This document shows positions 42,227-51,042 of a stretch of 54,922 nt of DNA, piece by piece (the first letter of the stretch is position 1; each line of letters begins with the position of its first letter). Source of the stretch: Thermoanaerobaculia bacterium (GTDB lineage Bacteria; Acidobacteriota; Thermoanaerobaculia; Multivoradales; JAHEKO01); contig CALZIK010000068.1 of the NCBI GenBank assembly GCA_945787635.1, positions 1 to 54,922 of the forward strand, written 5' to 3'. The translations under genes and the position numbers were made by a program. The notes beneath the pieces were generated by a model. It did no database searches and had not been told where the DNA came from. It saw only the letters and a program-made list of their open reading frames with translations.

Positions 42227-42934
42227 ATGAAGAAAATACTGACCGGATTGATGATCACGCTGGCGGCGGGCCTTTTCACGACCGGGACCGCAGAGGCCCA
42301 GCGCAGCCAACGCTACGCTCAGGATTCGTTTCGAGTCCAGCTGGGAGAGTTCCGGCCTGACGGCGACTCGGTCTACTGGACCGACAGCGAGCTGGACTTT
42401 ACCGGCCGGACCGAGGACTTCGAAGATTCCGCCGCCGGCCTGTCGTATCTGCACCCATTGGGACCGAAGCTCTCGCTCCAAGTTTCCGGCTTCTTCTACG
42501 AGGGCATCCAGGACCAGGCCTATCGCGCCTTCGAGGATCAGTTTGGCGGCGACATCCTGCACACCACCGAGCTCGAGCTCACCTCGGTGACGATCGGTTT
42601 GCTCTACCGGCTCGCCGGCCCCGATGCCGCGGTTCTTCCCTACGTCGGCGCGGGCGGCGGTCTCTACAGCTGGCGACTCTCGGAGTTCGGAGACTTCATT
42701 GATTTCTCGGGCGCCGACCTCGAGATCTTCGAGGACTTCTTCGAGCAAGAGGACGAAGAGTTGGGTTGGTACTTCACCGCCGGCCTCGAGGTGCCGATCG
42801 CTGACTCCTGGTCGGTTTTTGCCGAGGGGCGCTGGGACAACGCGGAAGCCGAGTTGGGTGGCGACTTCAGGGGCCTGGGAGAGCTCGATCTCTCGGGGCG
42901 AAGCTATTCGGCCGGTATCAGCTGGCGTTTCTGA
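42227..42934 (+). CDS. Outer-membrane beta-barrel protein
   Basis: 235 residues with a signal peptide (KKILTGLMITLAAGLFTTGTAEAQ). The mature protein alternates polar and hydrophobic residues in strands (FRVQLGEFRPD, LSLQVSGFFYEG, ELELTSVTIGLLYRL, AAVLPYVGAGGGLYSWRL) and ends in SYSAGISWRF. The C-terminal aromatic F is the usual recognition signal for barrel assembly. About eight strands would fit an OmpA/OmpW-like small barrel. One loop is strongly acidic (EIFEDFFEQEDEE). ATG 42227 has ACGGAGGT upstream. The last 17 bases overlap the convergent MauG-like gene. Confidence 0.8.
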   Translation: MKKILTGLMITLAAGLFTTGTAEAQRSQRYAQDSFRVQLGEFRPDGDSVYWTDSELDFTGRTEDFEDSAAGLSYLHPLGPKLSLQVSGFFYEGIQDQAYRAFEDQFGGDILHTTELELTSVTIGLLYRLAGPDAAVLPYVGAGGGLYSWRLSEFGDFIDFSGADLEIFEDFFEQEDEELGWYFTAGLEVPIADSWSVFAEGRWDNAEAELGGDFRGLGELDLSGRSYSAGISWRF

Positions 42935-44111
42935 TCTGGCGCGAGTCGTCCAACGGATCGGTGAACCTCGGATCGGTCAGGAAATCGACGTCGGTCAGGG
43001 CCTCGAGGAACGCGACCAGATAGTCGCGTTCCTCCGCGCTCAGCTCGAAACCGGCCACCAAGTCGCTCTTGAGGGGGCTCGAGCGACCCGGTCCACGGCC
43101 GCCGGCGGCATAGAACTCCACCACCTCGCTCAGAGAACCGATACTGCCGTCGTGCATGTACGGCGCGGTGACTTCTAGGTTGCGCAACGTCGGCGCCCGA
43201 AAAGCGCCCATGTCCGACGCCCGGCCGGTGACCTCGAAGGCCCCCCGGTTGGGCTCCGGGTAGGCGCCTCGGCCGTCCAGATCGAACAAGCCGGTATTGT
43301 GAAACTCGGCCTCGATGCCGCTCGCGACCCTGGTCACACCGGGCGCCTGCGACCCGGCGACCCGCACCGGGCCCGAGAAGTTGAGCCCCGCGTGGCACTC
43401 GGAGCAGCGGGTCGTCTCGGAGAAAAAGAGCTTCATGCCGCGCAGCGCCGAATCCCCCAGAGGCTCGCCCCAAAACACGAACCGGTCGTACGCGGAGTTG
43501 CCGGAGATCAAGGTGCGCTCGAAGGCCGCAAGAGCGTAGGTGACGGTTTCAATCGAGATTCCCTTGGCTGGAAACGCTTGCGAGAACAGCGCTGCCAGCT
43601 CACCATCAGTCGCCAAGCGACCGATCACTTCGTCTTCGAGGTCCGCGAGGCCGAGCTCGACCGGCCGCTCGTTGAACATCGGGTTGAGCGCCTGCTGCTC
43701 GAGCCGAGTCATCGCCGGATCGGCCCAGTTGTAGGTCGCGTTGTAGGCGACATTGGTGAGTGTCATCGCGCTACGCGGATGGAGCTCCCCGGTCGATCCC
43801 ACCGCCCGGCCGCGGCCATCCGTGAACGCAAGCTCCTGGCGGTGGCAGCTCGCGCAGGAAAAATGGCCGTTACCCGAAAGCCGGGTGTCGTAAAAGAGCC
43901 GTCGGCCGAGCGCGACCTTGGTGGCCGACATCGGGTTGTCGGCCGGCACCTCCGGCCGAGGAAAGCCCGCGGGAAGCTCCCAGGCATAGGACTCGGGTAC
44001 CACCCCGAGACCGGGTCGCGGTGCCGGCGGCTCTCCGGTCGAGACGCAACCGACCAGTAGGCCGACCGGAAGGACATTCAACGCGATCCGGCGAGAGGCT
44101 CCGCCCGCCAT
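42918..44111 (-). CDS. Di-haem cytochrome c peroxidase/MauG-like lipoprotein
   Basis: 397 residues. It starts with a lipoprotein signal ending in LLVGC (Cys22), so it is lipid-anchored in the periplasm. Haem motifs are CASCH (Cys86, Cys89, His90) and CSECH (around residue 238). ALGRRLFYDTRLSGNGHFSC, TLTNVAYNATYNW, and FRAPTLRNLEVTAPYMHDGS are standard for the CcpA/MauG/MbnH family. Members either reduce hydrogen peroxide or oxidise protein or peptide targets. It follows a TPR protein gene by 52 bp on the same strand. Substrate unknown. Confidence 0.9.
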   Translation of the reverse strand: MAGGASRRIALNVLPVGLLVGCVSTGEPPAPRPGLGVVPESYAWELPAGFPRPEVPADNPMSATKVALGRRLFYDTRLSGNGHFSCASCHRQELAFTDGRGRAVGSTGELHPRSAMTLTNVAYNATYNWADPAMTRLEQQALNPMFNERPVELGLADLEDEVIGRLATDGELAALFSQAFPAKGISIETVTYALAAFERTLISGNSAYDRFVFWGEPLGDSALRGMKLFFSETTRCSECHAGLNFSGPVRVAGSQAPGVTRVASGIEAEFHNTGLFDLDGRGAYPEPNRGAFEVTGRASDMGAFRAPTLRNLEVTAPYMHDGSIGSLSEVVEFYAAGGRGPGRSSPLKSDLVAGFELSAEERDYLVAFLEALTDVDFLTDPRFTDPLDDSRQIRNAS

Positions 44112-44163
44112 ACCGGCGCCCTCAAGCCAGAACTGCGCTAGGCCCACGAGGCAGCCGCGACAG

Positions 44164-44874
44164 CTACCACTCGCGAGCGCCGGAGCGCCGCACCATCGCG
44201 ATGTGTCCGGCGATGTCGGCTCGTTCCTCGACCCAGCTCGCGAACTCTTCGAGATCGCTCGCCGACACCTGGCTCGCGCTATCCTGCTGTTGCTCGAGCC
44301 ATCTCTTCATAGCCGTCATGAGCTCGTCCGCCCTGGCCTGGTCCTCGCGCACCAAAAGCAGATAGGCCTCCTTCGCCTCGTCGAGGCGGTTGAGCCCCAG
44401 ATAGGCTTCGGCCCGATACTCGATCGCCTCGGGATAGCCGGGGGCGATCGACAGAGAGCGGTTGTAGGCCGCAATCGATTCGTCGTACTCGCCGATCTTG
44501 CGCAACGCATAGCCGAGGCTGCTGTGAGCCTGGTAAAGCACCGAGTCCTTGGACACGGCGTTGCGTTGCGCCTTGACCGCTTTCTCGTACTCCTTCTGCG
44601 CCTTGTTGAGGAGCTTCTCGGCGGCCTTGCCTTGGGTGGCGGCCGCCTTTTTCTCGAGCTCCCACGCCTTGTCACGGTGCTTGAGCCCCTGGTTGTAGTA
44701 GTCCGCGGCGCTCATCTCCATCGTCGGCGAAGGCACCGAAGGGGTTGACGGGGTCGAAGAGCCGCCCGCGGCCCAGCTGACCGAGGAAACAAGAAAACCG
44801 ATGCCGAGTGCCGCGGCGAAGATCGCCGCTCGACGACCGAGCGATAGTGGTTTGCCTGATTTCGTAGTTGCCAT
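44164..44874 (-). CDS. Exported TPR protein
   Basis: 236 residues from ATG 44874, with a signal peptide (GRRAAIFAAALGIGFLVSSVSWA). After a Ser/Pro linker there is a charged helical stretch (KAWELEKKAAATQGKAAEKL) and then at least two TPR units: LYQAHSSLGYALRKIGEYDE and PEAIEYRAEAYLGLNRLDEAK. TPRs mediate protein contacts. It is upstream of the MauG-like gene and is likely co-transcribed, so the two may act together in the periplasm. An AGAGGAG ribosome site precedes the start. Confidence 0.8.
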   Translation of the reverse strand: MATTKSGKPLSLGRRAAIFAAALGIGFLVSSVSWAAGGSSTPSTPSVPSPTMEMSAADYYNQGLKHRDKAWELEKKAAATQGKAAEKLLNKAQKEYEKAVKAQRNAVSKDSVLYQAHSSLGYALRKIGEYDESIAAYNRSLSIAPGYPEAIEYRAEAYLGLNRLDEAKEAYLLLVREDQARADELMTAMKRWLEQQQDSASQVSASDLEEFASWVEERADIAGHIAMVRRSGAREW

Positions 44875-44984
44875 GGGTTTGTTCTCCTCTAAAAATCGAT
44901 CCGTCGGCAAATAATAGCGTGCCCGATGGACAACTGGCAGGCGACCGGCGGCCAGGGGTTCGCTACACTGCCGAAATACGCTCG

Positions 44985-45644
44985 ATGACGCCGAAACGGT
45001 TTCACCGCATCCGCGAGGTCTTGAGGCGACGGCAGCAGGATCTGACCGTCGTTTTGGAGAACGTGCACAAGCCTCACAACTTCGCGGCCGTGCTGCGCAC
45101 GGCTGACGCGGTAGGGCTTTTCGAGACCCATGCGATCGTTCCGGATCGCGAGCTGCGGACATCGCTGGTCAGCGCATCCGGCAGCGACAAGTGGGTGAAA
45201 GTCACCGTCAGCGGCACTCTGGAAGAGGCGCTCGGCCATCTCGGGCAAGGCGGCCGGCGGATCCTCGCCGCGCACCCCTCGAAACAGGCACTCGACTACC
45301 GCTTGGTGGACTTCACCCAGCCCACTGCGATCCTCTTCGGTCAAGAAAAAGACGGTTTGAGCGACGCGGCCCTCGCTGCCGCCGACGACCGGATCCGAAT
45401 TCCGATGGCCGGCTTCGTTCGGTCGCTCAACGTTTCGGTCGCCGCGGCAATCATCCTGTTCGAGGCCATGCGTCAGCGCACCGCGGCCGGTCTCTACGAC
45501 GAGAGCTCGCTCGATCAGACGCGGTTTGAAAGCACACTGTTTGAGTGGTCCTACCCAGAGCTGGCGGAGCACTGTCGCCGGCGCGGCGCCGCCTATCCGA
45601 GGCTCAACGAAGACGGCGAGCTGCTGGATCCGGTGCCGCGGTAG
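44985..45644 (+). CDS. trmH: SpoU/TrmH-family RNA 2'-O-methyltransferase
   Basis: 219 residues from ATG 44985. LTVVLENVHKPHNFAAVLRT (motif 1), the SASGSDKW region, ILFGQEKDGLSDAAL (motif 2) and RIPMAGFVRSLNVSVAAAI (motif 3) are the trefoil-knot SAM-binding motifs of TrmH. TrmH methylates the ribose of G18 in tRNA. The N- and C-terminal extensions (KRFHRIREVLRRRQQDLTV and the terminal acidic helix) also match TrmH rather than rRNA-specific RlmB. Divergent from the TPR gene. Confidence 0.88.
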   Translation: MTPKRFHRIREVLRRRQQDLTVVLENVHKPHNFAAVLRTADAVGLFETHAIVPDRELRTSLVSASGSDKWVKVTVSGTLEEALGHLGQGGRRILAAHPSKQALDYRLVDFTQPTAILFGQEKDGLSDAALAAADDRIRIPMAGFVRSLNVSVAAAIILFEAMRQRTAAGLYDESSLDQTRFESTLFEWSYPELAEHCRRRGAAYPRLNEDGELLDPVPR

Positions 45645-45713
45645 GGAGTACCGAGCACGGAAGTGCGCGCGGCAAACCAGCTGCGCTGGGACACCTAGGA
45701 AAGGTGTCCCCGT

Positions 45714-46412
45714 TTACCTCTGGAGGCGCGTCGTCAGCCGGAGCACGTACCAGAACATCATTCCGATCGACGCGAACAGCGCGAGTGCGGCGCCGACGTG
45801 GCGCGTCGCGCGCCGGCCGCCGTACCGCCTGGTGATTCCCGCGGTGTCGTAGAGGATCGACGCGCCGGAAAAGGCGATCATCGCGACGCTGAACCAGGTG
45901 CCCAGGTACCAACCGAAGACCAGCGACGCCACGATCAGAACGAGCGCCACAACACCGCCCCAGTAGAGCAACGGCCGAAGAAACGAAAAATCATTGCGTG
46001 CCGTCCACGCCACGAGAGTCAAGCCCAGTGCGCCCAGGAGCGTGACCTGGGCCGCCTGCTCGATGGTTCCGGGAGCCCAGCGATCGGCTTGATAGAGAAG
46101 CGGAACGAAGATCACGCCCTTGGCCACGATGTAGAGGCCCAGTCCCGCATACTGGCCCGACGTGGAATGCAGGCGCCACGCCATCCGACTCGCGAACCAG
46201 GCGACGAGCAGGAAGCCGGCCAGAATCAGCCCCCACGGTACTCCGGCCATGGCTCGAGCCAGTCGCTCGGCCAGGCCCGACTTGAAAAGCGTCACCTCGA
46301 AGGCGACGAACGCGAGGATCGCTCCCAGAAGGTGCAGGTAGACCCGCGTGATGAACTGCGCGTGGGCTGTCGCCCTCGCCGTCTGCGGCCGGTCGGCGAC
46401 GCGCTCGCTCAC
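45714..46412 (-). CDS. BAX inhibitor-1 (BI-1/YccA-like) membrane protein
   Basis: 232 residues from GTG 46412, with seven predicted membrane helices. FITRVYLHLLGAILAFVAFE opens the core and ASILYDTAGITRRYGG is the conserved late-helix motif (iLYDT). Bacterial BI-1/YetJ proteins are pH-sensitive calcium leak channels or quality-control partners. The GTG start overlaps the stop of the upstream small membrane protein gene (GTGA), so the two are translationally coupled. Confidence 0.82.
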   Translation of the reverse strand: MSERVADRPQTARATAHAQFITRVYLHLLGAILAFVAFEVTLFKSGLAERLARAMAGVPWGLILAGFLLVAWFASRMAWRLHSTSGQYAGLGLYIVAKGVIFVPLLYQADRWAPGTIEQAAQVTLLGALGLTLVAWTARNDFSFLRPLLYWGGVVALVLIVASLVFGWYLGTWFSVAMIAFSGASILYDTAGITRRYGGRRATRHVGAALALFASIGMMFWYVLRLTTRLQR

Positions 46413-46846
46413 TCGCTCCCCACCAGATATCTCGCTACGTCCAGGTAGTCCACGACCAGCGACAGGAGATCCGTGACGAAGAGCGTTCGGATCCAGCGCT
46501 CGTACCGCGAAGCTCCGGAAAATCCATCCCCGCGCCGGCCGAGCCGGTAGAGATAGATCAGAAGCGGCGTCCAGACGAGCACGTGCGACAGACCCAAAAG
46601 CCGATTGAAGCCGCTTAGCTCGGCCAGTGCCGTCATCACGACGAGGTTGGCGAGCCACGCCGCGAGCACCCACCGGGCGGGTTTCTCCCGCAGGAAGAGG
46701 ACCGCCGCCGAGTTGGCGACGATGAGCCATGCGACCCAGATCTGGAGCCATGCCGGCCCGGCAAAGAGCCCCTCGAGAAGCACCAACCTCAAGTCGTGCT
46801 CGACCAAGCTCGGAACCGCGCCAGAAAGCAGAGCATCACCAGCCAA
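46409..46846 (-). CDS. Unknown multi-pass membrane protein
   Basis: About 145 residues with four predicted helices (WLQIWVAWLIVANSAAVLFL, WVLAAWLANLVVMTALAEL, VLVWTPLLIYLYRLG, LFVTDLLSLVVDYLDVARYL). I do not recognise the family. It begins at TTG 46846 or a nearby TTG, since no ATG fits. It ends overlapping the BI-1 gene by four bases, implying a shared mRNA and perhaps joint function. Confidence 0.6.
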   Translation of the reverse strand: MAGDALLSGAVPSLVEHDLRLVLLEGLFAGPAWLQIWVAWLIVANSAAVLFLREKPARWVLAAWLANLVVMTALAELSGFNRLLGLSHVLVWTPLLIYLYRLGRRGDGFSGASRYERWIRTLFVTDLLSLVVDYLDVARYLVGSE

Positions 46847-46908
46847 TGATAGGCCACTGAAAGTCCAGTTGGTACGACCTCCTAAGCGCTGCTCAGCGGC
46901 GGCTCACT

Positions 46909-46946
46909 TAGCAGGGCGCGCTGTGGTGCCTCAGCACGCCCTGCTA
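46909..46946 (-). terminator. Strong hairpin at the msrA stop codon
   Basis: TAGCAGGGCG (46909-46918) and CGCCCTGCTA (46937-46946) form a perfect 10-bp stem, extended by four more pairs past one mismatch, with an eight-base loop. The msrA stop codon is the first part of the stem. There is no T-run; it may be a terminator or an mRNA-stabilising 3' structure. Confidence 0.5.
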
Positions 46947-47417
46947 GATGTGGCAGTGGCTGAGACCACGCTTCTCGAGATAGCGCTGGTGATAGTCCTC
47001 GGCGCGCCAGAAGGTCTGGGCCGGCGCGACTTCAGTCACGATCGGCTCGGAAAAGCGGCCGCTGGCCTCCAGGTCTTTGAGGGAACGTTCGGCGCGCTCG
47101 CGCTGATCTTCGTCGTGAAAGAAGATCACCGAACGATACTGGGTTCCCACATCGGGACCCTGGCGGTTGGGCGTTGTCGGATTGTGGTTGCTCCAGAAGA
47201 CTTCGAGCAGATCTTCATAGGAGACCTCCTCGGGGTCGAACTCGACCTGCACGACCTCGGCATGGCCGGTCGAGTCGGTGCACACATCCTCATAGGTGGG
47301 GTTGTCCAGATGCCCGCCCATGTATCCCGACACCGCGTCTTCGACGCCCTCGATCTGATGAAACGCAGCTTCCACTCCCCAGAAGCATCCGGCGCCGAAC
47401 GTTGCGATCGCGGTCAT
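46944..47417 (-). CDS. msrA: Peptide methionine-S-sulfoxide reductase
   Basis: 157 residues. ATFGAGCFWGVEAAFHQIEG carries the catalytic GCFWG cysteine; GYMGGHLDNPTYEDVCTDST, GHAEVVQVEFDP and the C-terminal ED.HQ.YLEKRG complete the family. It repairs oxidised methionine in proteins with thioredoxin. A second cysteine near the C terminus (SHCHI) may serve as resolving thiol. Starts at ATG 47417. Confidence 0.96.
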   Translation of the reverse strand: MTAIATFGAGCFWGVEAAFHQIEGVEDAVSGYMGGHLDNPTYEDVCTDSTGHAEVVQVEFDPEEVSYEDLLEVFWSNHNPTTPNRQGPDVGTQYRSVIFFHDEDQRERAERSLKDLEASGRFSEPIVTEVAPAQTFWRAEDYHQRYLEKRGLSHCHI

Positions 47418-47437
47418 TGCTGTCTCCTTGGCTTTTC

Positions 47438-47806
47438 TTACTTACGCAGTTGAATGAAGGTCGACAGGCGGCCGCCGAGGAGGATGGCGCCGGCGCCGAT
47501 CACCAGAACGATGATCCGGTACCAGGCCGGCTCTACCGCCGAGCCTTTCAAGAGAGAGGCCAGTGTAACCAACGCGAACAGACCGGCGACAATTCCCGCG
47601 TGCAGCACCTTGCGACGGCCGGCAACGGTTCCCGCCAGGAACCCGGCCAGCACCTGAGCCAGGGCGAAGATCAGCACTCCCGCTACGACCGGGCCGATTC
47701 CAGGGGCACCTTCACCGCCGAACAGGCTGGCGACGACACCCATGCCGGTAGCAGCCCCCACCAGGTAGCCCAGAATCACCCCCAGTACGCTGCGCAGTGT
47801 TTGCAT
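47438..47806 (-). CDS. Small membrane protein of unknown function
   Basis: 122 residues with four predicted helices and many glycines (VLGVILGYLVGAATGMGVVA, GPVVAGVLIFALAQVLAGFL). It resembles small Gly-rich inner-membrane proteins of unknown role. It ends 20 bp before msrA on the same strand; the two may share a transcript. ATG 47806. Confidence 0.6.
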   Translation of the reverse strand: MQTLRSVLGVILGYLVGAATGMGVVASLFGGEGAPGIGPVVAGVLIFALAQVLAGFLAGTVAGRRKVLHAGIVAGLFALVTLASLLKGSAVEPAWYRIIVLVIGAGAILLGGRLSTFIQLRK

Positions 47807-47852
47807 AGCCCTCGTCTCCGTGCCCGGGACGATACCAGAGCGGTTGCCCTCG

Positions 47853-49673
47853 CTAACGCTTGCGCGGCAGATAGAGATCGGTGAGGGTGCCCTCGAACGC
47901 CTCCGCCGCGAAGGCCACGGTCTCGGATACCGTCGGGTGAGGGTGAATCGTCAGCGCGATGTCGGCCGCATCGCAGTCCATCTCCAGAGCCAGGGCGAGC
48001 TCGGCGATGAGATCCCCGGCTCCCGGCCCGACGATGCCGGCCCCGAGGAGCCTTCGCGTCTGAGGATCGAAGAGCAGTTTGGTCGATCCATCGGACCGCC
48101 CCATGCCCAGCGATCGACCGCTCGCGGCCCATGGGAACTTCGCGGTCTCGTAGACAACGCCCTCCTGCTTGGCCTGCGTCTCACTGAGCCCGACCCAAGC
48201 GATCTCCGGATCGGTATAGGCAACGGACGGGATCGCGCGAGCATCGAACGCGCTCTTCTCTCCGGCCGCGTTCTCGGCGGCGACCTTGGCCTGATGGGTC
48301 GCCTTGTGAGCGAGCATCGGCTGGCCCATGATGTCGCCGATCGCAAAAATGTGCTGTTGGCTAGTGCGTTGGGTCCGGTCGGCGGCGATGAAACCATGCT
48401 CGTCGACCTTCACGCCCGCCGCCGCGGCGTTCAGCTGATCGCCGTTGGGCCGCCGGCCGACCGCGATCAACGCTCGCTCGAAGGTGGCTGACTCGGGAGC
48501 CTTTGGCCCCTCGAGCCGCGCCGTCAGCCCGGCATCCGTAGCCTCCAAGGAAGCGACCTTGGTGCCGAGATAGATCTGCGCCCCCATTTCCTTTTTTAGG
48601 CGCCGCTCGAGCGGCCGGACCAGATCGCGATCGCAACCCGGTATCAAGCCGTCCAGAAGCTCGACAATCGTGAGCTTGGTCCCCAGGGCTCCGTAAACGA
48701 TCGCCATTTCGAGACCGATGATGCCGCCACCCACCAGCAGCAAGCTCTTCGGAATCTCGGGCAACTCCAGGGCGCCGGCCGAGTCCATCACCCGGGGGTC
48801 GTCGTAGGGCAGGCCCGGGATTTTCACGACCCGGGACCCGGCGGCGATGATCGCCTGGCCGAACGAGAGCGTTTGCCGGCCGTCGTTGCTCTCGATCTCG
48901 ACCTCGTGGACACCCACGAACCTCGCCGTGCCCTGGATGACTCTGACCTTGCGTCGCTTCGCCAGGTCGGCCAGACCTCCGGTCAGCCGCCCGACGACGT
49001 CCTGCTTGAATCCGCGCAGGCGCTCGAGATCGATCTCGGGCTCCCCGAAGGACACGCCGTGGGCGGCCAGGCTCTCGGCCTCGTGGATCACCTCGGCGAC
49101 ATGCAACAGGGCCTTGGAGGGAATGCAGCCGACATTGAGGCAAACCCCCCCGAGCGCCGGATACCGCTCGACGAGGGTGACCTCGAGCCCCAGGTCCGCC
49201 GCCCGAAACGCCGCGGTGTAGCCGCCGGGCCCGGCGCCGATGACGACGAGAGGCGTGTCGTAGTCGGCGGCGCTCGAGCGCGCACCGGCGGCTGGCTGGC
49301 CGACATCGGTTCGAGCCGGCTCCCGAGGAGCGGGCTCGGAGGTAGTGCCAGTCGATGTCTTGGCCGACGTCTTGGCCGATGTTTTGGCCAATGTCTCGAC
49401 CTCGGCGGACCCCGCGTCCGTGGACGACTCGGCCGCCACCTCCAGCAGTAGGACCAACGTGCCCTCCGTGACCTGGTCACCGGGCTTGACCTTGATCTCG
49501 CGCACCTTGCCCGGCAAGGGCGACGGGACGTCCATCGACGCCTTGTCACTCTCGAGTGTGATCAACCCGTCTTCGCGAGCCACCAGATCCCCTTCGGCGA
49601 CCAACACCTCGACCACATCGACCGCTTCGTCGGTTCCCAGGTCGGGAATCCGCACTTCGCTCAGGTCGGGCAT
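47853..49673 (-). CDS. lpdA: Dihydrolipoyl dehydrogenase (E3) with N-terminal lipoyl domain
   Basis: 606 residues. Residues 1-80 are a lipoyl domain with the lipoylation motif ESDKASMD (Lys44). A linker rich in AKTS repeats and Pro follows. The flavoprotein begins at about residue 140 with LVVIGAGPGGYTAAFRAADL, redox-active GGVCLNVGCIPSKAL (two cysteines), NAD-binding LLVGGGIIGLEMAIVYGALG, FAIGDIMGQPMLAHKA and the C-terminal TIHPHPTVSETVAFAAEAF (His-Glu pair). E3 reoxidises dihydrolipoamide of the PDH complex using NAD. The start codon directly abuts the aceF stop, in the order aceE-aceF-lpdA. Confidence 0.95.
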   Translation of the reverse strand: MPDLSEVRIPDLGTDEAVDVVEVLVAEGDLVAREDGLITLESDKASMDVPSPLPGKVREIKVKPGDQVTEGTLVLLLEVAAESSTDAGSAEVETLAKTSAKTSAKTSTGTTSEPAPREPARTDVGQPAAGARSSAADYDTPLVVIGAGPGGYTAAFRAADLGLEVTLVERYPALGGVCLNVGCIPSKALLHVAEVIHEAESLAAHGVSFGEPEIDLERLRGFKQDVVGRLTGGLADLAKRRKVRVIQGTARFVGVHEVEIESNDGRQTLSFGQAIIAAGSRVVKIPGLPYDDPRVMDSAGALELPEIPKSLLLVGGGIIGLEMAIVYGALGTKLTIVELLDGLIPGCDRDLVRPLERRLKKEMGAQIYLGTKVASLEATDAGLTARLEGPKAPESATFERALIAVGRRPNGDQLNAAAAGVKVDEHGFIAADRTQRTSQQHIFAIGDIMGQPMLAHKATHQAKVAAENAAGEKSAFDARAIPSVAYTDPEIAWVGLSETQAKQEGVVYETAKFPWAASGRSLGMGRSDGSTKLLFDPQTRRLLGAGIVGPGAGDLIAELALALEMDCDAADIALTIHPHPTVSETVAFAAEAFEGTLTDLYLPRKR

Positions 49674-51029
49674 CTACAAGACCAGTCTTCTGATGTCAGA
49701 CAATACCCGGCTCAAGTAGGTCGTGAAGCGAACCGCCATGGCGCCGTCGATCACCCGGTGATCGTACGAGAATGACAAGGGCAGGATCAGGCGCGGCTCG
49801 AAGGCCTTGCCATCCCATACGGGCTGGAGCCGCGAGCGCGAGACTCCCAGAATCGCGACCTCCGGCCAGTTGACGATCGGCGTAAAGAGCGTGCCGCCGA
49901 TGCCGCCGAGACTCGATACCGTAAAGCTCGCACCCCTGACCCGATCGGGCGTGAGCTTCTTTTCGCGCGCCTGGGCACTGACCTCGCCCAGCTCGCGAGC
50001 CAGCTCGAAGATGCCTTTCTTGTCGACATCGCGGATGACCGGAACCACCAGACCCTCGGCGGTATCGACCGCCACGCCCAGGTGGTAGTACTTCTTGACC
50101 ACCAGATGCTCGCCGCCCACATCGAGCGACGAGTTGACACGCGGGAACTCCCTGAGCGCGGCGACAACAGCCTTCATGACGAAGGCGAGAGGCGTGAGAC
50201 TGAAACCCTCCTGCTTGGCCCGATCCTTGTGCTCCTGGCGGAACGCCTCGAGTTCGGTGATGTCACTCTCGTCATGCTGGGTCACGTGCGGAATCGTGAG
50301 CCAACTGCGCGTGAGGCTGGGACCCGAGATCTTCTGGATTCGGGTCAGCGGCTGACGCTCGATCTCGCCGAACTTCGAAAAATCGATCACCGGAAGATCG
50401 ACCGCGGTCGCGCCCGGTCCCGAGGCGGGTTTGGCGAGCGCCTCCTTCACGAAGCCCTCGACGTCTTCGCGCAGAATTCGATGCTTGCGCCCGGTCCCGC
50501 GCACTCGATTCAAATCGGCGCCGAGCTCGCGGGCGAATCGCCGCACGCCTGGAGACGCATAGGCCTTGGAAAAATCGGGACCGTCGGCCGGCGCCGGCGG
50601 GGGAGCTGGCGGTGGCGGACTCGCCGTCGGCGCGGATTCGACCTGGGCTTCGGTCTCACCGGCGGATGGGGCCTCGAAGGGCTCCTTCGCCCGCGCGCTG
50701 TCTTCCGCTCGTCCCGACTCTGGGGCCGGCGCTTCGGCGGAGGCCGGTTTCTCGTCGGCCTCGACGGACTCCGGAGCCGGCTCGCTTCCGACCTCCAGCA
50801 TCAGGATCACGCTCCCCTCGCGCACTTTGTCGCCGGCTTTGACCTTGACCTCGCGCACCGTACCCGCGAACGGCGCGGGCACGTCCATCGTGGCCTTGTC
50901 GCTCTCGAGCGTCACCAGAGAATCGTCCTCGACCACCTGATCGCCCCCGGCGACCAGCACTTCGACGACGTCCACCTCGTCGATGTCGCCGAGCTCGGGA
51001 ATCTTGACGTCTCGCAGCTCACTCATCAT
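49674..51029 (-). CDS. aceF: Dihydrolipoyllysine acetyltransferase (PDH E2)
   Basis: 451 residues. A single N-terminal lipoyl domain (ESDKATMD, Lys45) is followed by a long Ala/Pro/Glu linker. The E3/E1-binding domain reads YASPGVRRFARELGADLNRV with GTGRKHRILREDV. The acyltransferase core ends in SFSYDHRVIDGAMAVRFTTY, where His and Asp of HxxxDG are catalytic. E2 transfers the acetyl group from E1 to CoA. It has fewer lipoyl domains than the E. coli enzyme (three). ATG 51029 or 51026 (MMSEL). Confidence 0.95.
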   Translation of the reverse strand: MMSELRDVKIPELGDIDEVDVVEVLVAGGDQVVEDDSLVTLESDKATMDVPAPFAGTVREVKVKAGDKVREGSVILMLEVGSEPAPESVEADEKPASAEAPAPESGRAEDSARAKEPFEAPSAGETEAQVESAPTASPPPPAPPPAPADGPDFSKAYASPGVRRFARELGADLNRVRGTGRKHRILREDVEGFVKEALAKPASGPGATAVDLPVIDFSKFGEIERQPLTRIQKISGPSLTRSWLTIPHVTQHDESDITELEAFRQEHKDRAKQEGFSLTPLAFVMKAVVAALREFPRVNSSLDVGGEHLVVKKYYHLGVAVDTAEGLVVPVIRDVDKKGIFELARELGEVSAQAREKKLTPDRVRGASFTVSSLGGIGGTLFTPIVNWPEVAILGVSRSRLQPVWDGKAFEPRLILPLSFSYDHRVIDGAMAVRFTTYLSRVLSDIRRLVL

Positions 51030-51042
51030 CCGGTGCCCCTCG

